Assembly (NCBI GenBank): GCA_020048105.1 | Contig: JAIFMW010000078.1 | Span: 1 to 39,420 of the forward strand | Origin: Deltaproteobacteria bacterium | Lineage (GTDB): Bacteria; Acidobacteriota; Holophagae; Holophagales; Holophagaceae | DNA length: 39,420 nt | Direction of reading: 5' to 3' | Shown here: positions 33,858 to 39,420 of the stretch, piece after piece | Layout of the letters: every line of letters begins with the position of its first letter | Numbering within the stretch: position 1 is the first letter of the stretch | Notes under the pieces: generated by a model | The model's database searches: none | Seen by the model: the letters and a program-made list of their open reading frames with translations, nothing else | What the model was told of the DNA's origin: nothing | Program-made: the position numbers and the translations under genes

Positions 33858-34532
33858 ATGCGAGCGGAGTCGGTTCCCGAACCTACCCTGCGACGCCTGC
33901 CTTCGTACTACCACTACCTGGTCCGACTTCGCGAGAAGGGCCAGGAGATGATCTCCGCCGCCCAGATTGGCGAGGATCTTGGGGTTCATCACACCCAAGT
34001 CCGCAAGGATCTGGCGGTGACTGGCAGCCAGGGCAAGCCTAAGGTGGGCCATCGGGTCGAAGAGCTGATCGTTTCCATCGAAAACTTTCTCAACTGGAAT
34101 AACGTCACCGACGCCTTTCTGGTTGGGGCGGGACATCTGGGCACCGCTTTGCTTGGCTATGCGGGTTTTGAGCGAGCAGGAGTGAAGATCGTGGCGGCCT
34201 TCGACGCCAATCCCAAGATGGTGGGAAAGAAGATCCAGGGTGTTTCGATTTTGCCCATGGAGAAATTCACCGATCTGGCTCGCCGCATGCACATCGGTAT
34301 CGGCATCCTAACCGTGCCCGCCGAGGTAGCCCAGGAAACCGCAGAAATGATGGTGGGATGCGGTGTTCAAGCAATCTGGAACTTCGCGCCCATCGTGCTG
34401 GATTTACCCCAGGGTGTGATTGTCGAGAATGTCGCGCTCTATTCCAGTCTCGGCGTGCTGTCCCGCAAGCTCTCGGTGCACCGGAAGGCTCTTTTGGCCA
34501 AGGCTTCTCCTGAGCCGGTGGCATCGGAATAA
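33858..34532 (+). CDS. rex: Redox-sensing transcriptional repressor Rex
   Basis: 224 residues. The winged-helix DNA-binding domain (about 10-85) has ISAAQIGEDLGVHHTQVRKD and LAVTGSQGKPKVGHRV. The Rossmann NAD(H)-binding domain begins with DAFLVGAGHLGTALLGY and continues with IVAAFDANPKMVG, and AIWNFAPIVLDLP and VENVALYSSLGVLS near the end. Rex leaves DNA when NADH is high, derepressing fermentation and hydrogenase genes. Here it directly precedes hydCBA. The ATG at 33858 has GGAGG seven bases upstream and gives the usual length; the frame is open to 33816. A candidate Rex site lies in its own promoter region. Family assignment is firm, targets are inference. Confidence 0.94.
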   Translation: MRAESVPEPTLRRLPSYYHYLVRLREKGQEMISAAQIGEDLGVHHTQVRKDLAVTGSQGKPKVGHRVEELIVSIENFLNWNNVTDAFLVGAGHLGTALLGYAGFERAGVKIVAAFDANPKMVGKKIQGVSILPMEKFTDLARRMHIGIGILTVPAEVAQETAEMMVGCGVQAIWNFAPIVLDLPQGVIVENVALYSSLGVLSRKLSVHRKALLAKASPEPVASE

Positions 34533-34560
34533 TCCCAAGTAATGCAGTTGAAAAAAAACC

Positions 34561-34664
34561 GAAGATGAACCACGGAGACACGGAGGGCATGGAGAAAGAT
34601 TTAGGCACGGACAATAAATAGATTTCACTTCTCACTTCTCTGTGATCTCCGTGTCTCCGTGGTT
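34561..34664. repeat. Dispersed palindromic repeat, type A (second copy)
   Basis: Left arm 34561-34595 (GAAGATGAACCACGGAGACA, then CGGAGGGCATGGAG) and right arm 34638-34664 (CTCTGTGATCTCCGTGTCTC, then CGTGGTT). It is an inverted-orientation relative of 1039-1125, with the centre and one flank conserved. It separates rex from hydC and could act as a transcriptional boundary. The following 34665-34808 shows no gene. Confidence 0.8.
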
Positions 34665-34808
34665 TAGTTTGTTTTTACAGTCAGCATCAAACGCAAAATT
34701 CGGGACAATTGCCGCTTTTGTTTTGAGGTAATTCCTTCGTTTCTGTTTTCCCGGCAGCACGGCCTTCGGCCTGCCTTGCCAGCGATCGATCCCGTGATTC
34801 TCGAGTAG

Positions 34809-34857
34809 GCCTTCCTCCCGAAGGCCAGGACCAGGCTTGCCAAATCGGCAAGGAGGC
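34809..34857 (+). promoter_or_regulatory. Two hairpins before hydC, the second touching its ribosome-binding site
   Basis: GGCCTTC...GAAGGCC (34809-34827) and CTTGCC...GGCAAG (about 34838-34853). The second hairpin's right arm runs into the Shine-Dalgarno AAGGAGG at 34851-34857. Folding would partly hide the ribosome site of hydC, a possible translational control point. Structural reading only. Confidence 0.35.
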
Positions 34858-34863
34858 AAACGC

Positions 34864-35370
34864 ATGCATACAGCTGAAACCGAAGCCCCGCTTATCTCGC
34901 GGCAGTTCACCTCGGTGCTCCGCATCCTGGAGTCCTATCATCACGATAGTTCCAAGCTGGTGCCGATCCTCCAGGCCGTGCAAGAGGAATACCGCTACCT
35001 GCCGGAAGAAGTCATGACGTTTGTGGCCACGGCGCTCGATATTTCACCGGCTCGAGTCTTTGGTGTGGCGACCTTCTACAGTCATTTCGCCCTGGAGCCC
35101 AAGGGCAAGTATGTGGTCCGCATCTGCGATGGCACGGCCTGTCACGTGAAGGGGAGCCAAGACATTGTGGATGTTCTGACGGAGCGTCTGAAGTTGCCCA
35201 AGGGCAAGAAGACCACGCCCGACATGCTCTTTACCTTGGAAACCGTGAGCTGCCTGGGTGCCTGCGGGTTGGCCCCGGCGGTGGTCATCAACGACGACGT
35301 GCATGGACAGATGAACGCCGAGCGCACCAAGGCTCTCATCGATCAGATCTGCGTGGAGGAAGGCCTGTGA
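34864..35370 (+). CDS. hydC: NuoE/HydC-like [2Fe-2S] subunit of NAD-linked [FeFe]-hydrogenase
   Basis: 168 residues of the thioredoxin-like 24-kDa subunit family. A helical N-terminus (LQAVQEEYRYLPEEVMTFVA) is followed by the cluster ligands Cys88 and Cys93 (CDGTACHVKGS) and Cys130 and Cys134 (CLGACGLAPAV). It passes electrons between the FMN subunit and the hydrogenase. The ATG at 34864 has AAGGAGG at ideal distance. The stop overlaps the GTG start of hydB (GTGA). It is equivalent to HndA in NADP-reducing hydrogenases; the order hydC-hydB-hydA and the three-subunit make-up favour the Thermotoga/acetogen-type bifurcating complex. Confidence 0.88.
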   Translation: MHTAETEAPLISRQFTSVLRILESYHHDSSKLVPILQAVQEEYRYLPEEVMTFVATALDISPARVFGVATFYSHFALEPKGKYVVRICDGTACHVKGSQDIVDVLTERLKLPKGKKTTPDMLFTLETVSCLGACGLAPAVVINDDVHGQMNAERTKALIDQICVEEGL

Positions 35371-37271
35371 ACGCCGTGATGGAAATGGACCTCGAAACCA
35401 CCACTCAGGATTATTTAGCCTCCGAGAAAACCTACACTCGACGCGTGGTGATCTGTGCGGGCACTGGCTGCATGGCCAACGGCGCCCTGAAAGTATTCAA
35501 GGCCCTGCACGAACAGGCGAAGGCTCTGGGCATCAGCCTTGAAATCGAACTGGATTACGAAGACACAAAAAGCAAAGACGGCCTGCTTACGAAGAGTGGC
35601 TGTCAGGGCTTCTGCCAGATGGGACCGCTGCTCTCCATCGAGCCCGATGGCATTCTTTACTGCTGCGTGAAACCCGCCGATGTGGCCGAAATTTTAGAGA
35701 CCACCTTCCAGAACGGGAAGCTCGTGGATCGGCTGCTCTACAGCGTTCCCGCCACGGGGCAGGTGTGCAAGGGGCATGGCGATATCCCCTTTTACACCCA
35801 GCAGCACCGCACGGTGCTTAAAGCCTGCGGCAGTTTAGATCCTGAAAATCTCCGCGAATACATTGCCCGTGGCGGCTACTTTGCTGCGCGTAAAGCGCTG
35901 ACCACCATGACCGATCAGGAAGTGTGTCAGGAGATCCTGGATGCGGGGCTGCGGGGCCGGGGCGGCGGTGGTTTCCCCACGGGTCGTAAATGGGAACTCA
36001 CGCGCATTCAGCCCAAAGGTAAAAAATTCGTTATCTGCAACGGCGATGAAGGCGATCCCGGTGCCTTCATGGATCGGTCGGTGATGGAAGGCAATCCCCA
36101 CGCCGTGCTGGAAGGCATGATGATCTGCGCCCGCGCCGTCGGTGCCGATGAAGGCTATGTCTACGTTCGCGCCGAATATCCCTTGGCCGTGGCCCGCGTG
36201 AAAAAAGCCGTTAAGGATGCGGAAGCGGTGGGCATTCTGGGCGACGATATTTTCGGCAGCGGTCAGAGTTTCCGCGTTCACGTCATGGAAGGCGCCGGCG
36301 CCTTCGTGTGCGGTGAAGAAACGGCGCTGATCGCGTCCATCGAAGGCAAGCGTGGAATGCCCATGCCCAAGCCGCCCTTTCCCGCACAATCGGGCCTCAA
36401 CGGCAAACCCACCGTCATCAATAACGTGGAAACCCTGGCTTCGGTGCCGCTCATTCTGTCCAATGGCGCCGCGTGGTACCGCAGCATGGGCACGGAAAAG
36501 AGCCCCGGCACCAAGACCTTCGCCCTCACCGGCCATGTGGCCAATACCGGACTCATCGAAGTTCCCTTTGGCGCTACGCTGCGCAAGATCGTGTTCGATA
36601 TCGGCGGCGGCGTGACCAAGAAGGGCGATGTCATCGATAACGACGCCTTCAAGGCCGTGCAGATTGGCGGTCCCAGTGGTGGGTGTCTCACCCGCGAACA
36701 TCTGGATCTGCCCATGGATTTCGACAGCCTCCTTAGCATTGGCGCCATGGTCGGTTCAGGTGGTTTGGTGGTGATGAACCAGGAGACCTGCATGGTGCAG
36801 GTGGCCAAGTTCTTCATGCAATTCACGCAGAACGAAAGCTGTGGCAAGTGCGTTCCCTGCCGCGAAGGCACGAAGCAGATGCTGGCCCTCCTCGACGACA
36901 TCACGGAAGGCAGGGCCACCGACGAAACCTTGCCCTTGCTCGAACAGTTGGCACGAAACGTCAAGATCGGCTCCCTCTGCGGCCTTGGGAAGACGGCCCC
37001 CAACCCCGTGCTTTCCACGCTGAAGAATTTCCGGGAAGAAATCGAAGCCCACGTTCATCGCAAGGTCTGCCCTGCTCGGGTGTGCAAAAGCTTGATGACG
37101 CCTGAAATCGATGCAGCACTTTGCAAAGGCTGCACGCTCTGCGCCAAGAAGTGCCCCGTGGGCGCCATCCATGGCGAGCGCAAGGTGGCTCACACGATCG
37201 ATGGCTTCGCCTGCATTCGCTGCGGCGCGTGTGTCGATGCCTGCAAGTTCAACGCGATTTCTGGGATTTGA
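35367..37271 (+). CDS. hydB: HydB/NuoF-like flavoprotein subunit of [FeFe]-hydrogenase (FMN, NAD site, Fe-S clusters)
   Basis: 634 residues from a GTG overlapping hydC. An N-terminal thioredoxin-like [2Fe-2S] domain (Cys30, Cys35, Cys79, Cys83) is followed by the NuoF core: LRGRGGGGFPTGRKWE, a glycine-rich nucleotide/FMN loop at about residue 195. The NAD-side segment FVCGEETALIASIEGKRG comes next, then the [4Fe-4S] ligands Cys492, Cys495, Cys498 (CGKCVPCREGT) and Cys538. The C-terminus adds two ferredoxin-type clusters (CKGCTLCAKKCPVGAI, CIRCGACVDACKFNAI). This is the HydB layout of trimeric electron-bifurcating hydrogenases, which couple NADH and reduced ferredoxin to H2. HndC is the alternative name. 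It sits in the cytoplasm with HydA and HydC. A palindromic repeat separates it from hydA. Confidence 0.92.
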   Translation: MNAVMEMDLETTTQDYLASEKTYTRRVVICAGTGCMANGALKVFKALHEQAKALGISLEIELDYEDTKSKDGLLTKSGCQGFCQMGPLLSIEPDGILYCCVKPADVAEILETTFQNGKLVDRLLYSVPATGQVCKGHGDIPFYTQQHRTVLKACGSLDPENLREYIARGGYFAARKALTTMTDQEVCQEILDAGLRGRGGGGFPTGRKWELTRIQPKGKKFVICNGDEGDPGAFMDRSVMEGNPHAVLEGMMICARAVGADEGYVYVRAEYPLAVARVKKAVKDAEAVGILGDDIFGSGQSFRVHVMEGAGAFVCGEETALIASIEGKRGMPMPKPPFPAQSGLNGKPTVINNVETLASVPLILSNGAAWYRSMGTEKSPGTKTFALTGHVANTGLIEVPFGATLRKIVFDIGGGVTKKGDVIDNDAFKAVQIGGPSGGCLTREHLDLPMDFDSLLSIGAMVGSGGLVVMNQETCMVQVAKFFMQFTQNESCGKCVPCREGTKQMLALLDDITEGRATDETLPLLEQLARNVKIGSLCGLGKTAPNPVLSTLKNFREEIEAHVHRKVCPARVCKSLMTPEIDAALCKGCTLCAKKCPVGAIHGERKVAHTIDGFACIRCGACVDACKFNAISGI

Positions 37272-37278
37272 AAAAAAT

Positions 37279-37446
37279 TCACCACAGAGGATACAAAGGA
37301 CACAGAGAAGGAAAAAAGATGAAAAGAACAGACACAGAGGTGGAAAGAAAGGCACGAAGGTTGTCCCTTCCAAGGTTCATCCAGGTTGGCTTGGTATCTA
37401 GATCTGTGTCTTTCTTTGCTCTGTGTCCTTTGTGCCTCTGTGGTGA
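37279..37446. repeat. Palindromic repeat, type C, between hydB and hydA
   Basis: The left arm 37279-37307 (TCACCACAGAGGATACAAAG then GACACAGAG) is inverted at 37419-37446 (CTCTGTGTCCTTTGTGCCTC then TGTGGTGA) with essentially one mismatch/indel over 28-29 bases. An inner pair (AGACACAGA / TCTGTGTCT) is nested inside. The unit (ACACAGAG-like) differs from types A and B, but the design is the same. It occupies nearly all of the 203-base gap inside an otherwise tight operon. Confidence 0.85.
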
Positions 37447-37474
37447 CCCCATCTTTTAAAAACAAGGACGAACG

Positions 37475-39070
37475 ATGCCTAACGAGAAGACTCTGACCAT
37501 CGACGGTTTCCGCGTGGCGATTGATGCGGAAACGAATTTGCTCCAGGTGATCCGCAAGGCTCATATTGAGCTGCCAACCTTCTGCTACCACTCTGAACTC
37601 TCCGTGTACGGCGCATGTCGCCTCTGCATGGTGGAGATCGAAGGGCGCGGCCTGGTGACCTCTTGCACCACGACGCCTGAGCCTGGCATGAAGGTGAAGA
37701 CGCAGACTGCGGAAGTGCGCGAGCTGCGCAAGATGAATATCGAACTGCTGTTGGCCAGCGGCAATCACGATTGCCCCACCTGCGGCAAGAGCGGTTCCTG
37801 CAAGCTTCAGAGCCTGGCGGAGCGATTGGGTGTGGACAAGGTGCGCTTCACGGCGCCCGTGGAGCAAAAACCTCTCGACTTCACTAGCCCCAGCCTGGTG
37901 CGCGATCCCAACAAGTGCGTGCTGTGTGGCGACTGTGTGCGGTATTGCGCGGAAATTCAGGGCATCGGCGTGTTGGATTTCACCCATCGCGGCTCGCAGT
38001 CCACCGTGTCTCCGGCCTTCAATAAGGGCTTGGCAGAGGTCGATTGCGTGGCCTGCGGTCAATGCGCGGCCGTGTGTCCCGTGGGTGCGATTCTGGTGAA
38101 AACCGAAGTGGAGCGGGCCTACGCGGCCATTCAGGATCCCCGGAAAACCGTGGTTGTGCAGGTGGCTCCCGCCATTCGTGCCGCCATCGGCGAATCCTTT
38201 GGCGCGGTCAACGACACCTTCACCATGGGGCGCATTGTCTCGGCCCTGCGTCGCCTCGGCTTCGACAAGGTGTATGACACCTCCTTCAGTGCCGATCTAA
38301 CCATCTGGGAAGAGGCCACGGAGTTCGTGAACCGCAAGCAGAACGGTGGTGTTTTACCCCTCATCACCAGCTGTTGCCCGGCCTGGGTGAAAATGGCCGA
38401 GCATGATTTCCCCGAAGTGCTGGACAACATCTCGACCTGCCGCAGCCCCCAGCAGATGTTTGGTAGTCTGGCCAAGGATGTTTTGCCTAAGGAACTGGGC
38501 ATCGCCCGTGAAGACTTGGTTGTGGTGAGCATCATGCCCTGCACGGCCAAAAAATTCGAAGCGGCGCGCGACGAGTTCAAGGTGAACGGCAATCCCGATG
38601 TGGACCTGGTGCTCACCACGCAAGAGTTGGCTCGCATGATTCAGGACGCAGGCATTCAGTTTCCCGAACTCCCCGTGGATAGCCTGGATCAGCCCTTCGG
38701 CACCAAGACCGGGGCAGGTGTCATCTTCGCCAATTCTGGCGGTGTCACCGAGGCCGTGATCCGCTATGCGGCGGGCCGGTTAGGTGAAGAACATCCCGTG
38801 ATTGAGGAAGTCCGCGCCGAAAAGAACCGTCGCGAATTCACGGCGTCGACCCCCTTGGGTGATATCAAGATGGCCGTGGTTCAAGATGGCCGTGGTGCAC
38901 GGTCTGGCCAAGGCGAAGGAGCTAGTCCAGGAAATCAAAGCTGGCAAAAGCGATGTGGAGTTTGTGGAAATCATGGCCTGCCCCGGTGGATGCATCGGCG
39001 GCGCCGGTCAGCCTGTCACGCATTCCGCTCAGACCCGGCGACGTCGTGCTCAGGTCATTCGCGATGTTGA
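37475..39070 (+). pseudogene. hydA: [FeFe]-hydrogenase catalytic subunit HydA, frameshifted as given
   Basis: The ATG at 37475 has AAGGA upstream. In order: [2Fe-2S] ligands Cys37, 48, 51, 64; a His-ligated cluster (His98, Cys100, 103, 109; HDCPTCGKSGSC); two [4Fe-4S] sites (CVLCGDCVRYC from Cys148, and CVACGQCAAVCPVGAI); H-cluster motif L1 TSCCPAW (Cys300) and L2 MPCTAKKFE (Cys356). After about residue 468 the frame changes because 16 bases (38865-38880) are perfectly duplicated at 38881-38896. The original frame then runs through unrelated residues to a stop at 39070, losing motif L3. The correct frame continues at 38886-39420. Translated as given, the product would lack H2 chemistry. Whether this is real or an assembly fault cannot be told here. 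Confidence 0.88.
38865..38896 (+). repeat. Perfect 16-bp tandem duplication in hydA
   Basis: TCAAGATGGCCGTGGT at 38865-38880 is repeated at once at 38881-38896. Removing one copy gives the expected HydA reading D-I-K-M-A-V-V-H-G-L-A-K and restores the frame to the window end. Confidence 0.95.
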
Positions 39071-39420
39071 CACCACTCACGACGTGCATTGCTCGCAGCA
39101 GAACCACGTCATCAAGGAACTGTATAAGGAGCAACTCGGGGAGCCCAATGGTCCCGAGGCCCATCGCCTGTTGCACACGCACTACCACAGCCGCAAACGC
39201 ATCGAAGGCGCGGGTATCGCCCTTTCCGAGTTCACTGGCGAGGCCAAGATTCCTGTCAGTGTCTGCATCGGCACCGCCTGCCATTTGCGAGGTGCTCAGG
39301 ATCTTCTCAAGCAGGTGCTCAAGCACGTAGATGATGCGGATCTGAGCGAACACTTCGATATCAAGGCGACCTTCTGCATGGAAAACTGTGATCGCGGCCC
39401 GTCGGTTCGGGTGAACGGCC
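38886..39420 (+). CDS. hydA: Displaced C-terminal part of HydA (H-cluster L3, SSU-like tail, C-terminal [2Fe-2S] domain), open at window end
   Basis: Read in the third plus-strand frame from 38886, this segment encodes MAVVHGLAKAKELVQEI, then EIMACPGGCIGGAGQP (the L3 motif with two H-cluster Cys, codons at 38979 and 38991). Next comes the small-subunit-like tail (ELYKEQLGEPNGPEAHRLLH with THYHSRKRI), and finally a thioredoxin-like [2Fe-2S] domain (VSVCIGTACHLRG, TFCMENCDRGPSVRVNG). A C-terminal [2Fe-2S] extension of this kind is a feature of HydA in bifurcating HydABC complexes. No stop occurs before the edge. It is not a separate gene: it has no start signal of its own and is the continuation of hydA after the 16-base duplication. 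Confidence 0.88.
   Translation, partial: MAVVHGLAKAKELVQEIKAGKSDVEFVEIMACPGGCIGGAGQPVTHSAQTRRRRAQVIRDVDTTHDVHCSQQNHVIKELYKEQLGEPNGPEAHRLLHTHYHSRKRIEGAGIALSEFTGEAKIPVSVCIGTACHLRGAQDLLKQVLKHVDDADLSEHFDIKATFCMENCDRGPSVRVNG

Noticed and set aside
37279-37446. CRISPR-like array
   Set aside because: The units form one inverted pair, not regularly spaced direct repeats with spacers; the same holds for the other spacer repeats.
38865-39070. Programmed ribosomal frameshift in hydA
   Set aside because: No slippery heptamer or downstream pseudoknot is evident, and a perfect 16-bp duplication explains the shift fully.

Overview
The window reads as a moderately GC-rich, Gram-negative, anaerobic or facultative chromosome. 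It has a TonB-dependent receptor, a lipobox protein, a NAD-coupled [FeFe]-hydrogenase, Rex, and a very large complement of PAS-type histidine kinases. The combination would fit an Acidobacteriota/Holophagaceae-like organism (Geothrix/Holophaga type) or a deltaproteobacterial-type anaerobe. This placement is inference from gene content; there is no rRNA or tRNA in the window.

Layout. (1) 1-14721, plus strand: a hemerythrin-like fragment and a GAF protein, then four large sensor kinases (1408, 3874, 7625, 11638) and a stand-alone receiver (7168). (2) 14722-16992: a mobile-DNA island. It holds a decayed GxxExxY gene flanked by inverted repeat arms and interrupted by a complete but dead IS256-like element (15314-16747, 8-bp target duplication TCTCAGGG). 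(3) 16993-19844, minus strand: a compact operon of CheR-like methyltransferase, metallo-beta-lactamase-fold hydrolase, HDAC-like deacylase and GNAT acetyltransferase, with a STAS-like gene upstream. (4) 19989-29540, plus strand: a PAS/Cys-rich protein, cheB, cheR, a cheY-like receiver, two more hybrid kinases and a PilZ protein. (5) 29781-33734: a TonB receptor, a periplasmic CxxCH protein and a DUF2155-like lipoprotein. (6) 33858-39420: rex followed by hydC-hydB-hydA, a trimeric NAD-linked, probably electron-bifurcating [FeFe]-hydrogenase running off the right edge.

How it works together. The six big kinases share two interchangeable C-terminal cores (an AHHFNN core and an AHDMNN core, each with a receiver) or a phytochrome-type core. 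These are joined to swapped input modules: 5TMR-LytS, NMT1-like periplasmic, Cache-like, GAF and many PAS. The locus therefore looks like a duplication-and-shuffling nursery for sensors. CheB/CheR/CheY occur without CheA, CheW or a chemoreceptor in view. Rex would link hydrogenase expression to the NADH/NAD+ ratio.

Most notable: short palindromic repeats built from 8-10 bp periodic units fill several of the larger spacers. One such palindrome lies between hydB and hydA. A larger relative encloses the GxxExxY remnant, suggesting a gene-bearing element with gene-less derivatives. hydA as given is frameshifted by a perfect 16-bp tandem duplication that removes the last H-cluster cysteine motif from the reading frame; this could be a mutation, a reversible slippage switch or a sequencing/assembly error.
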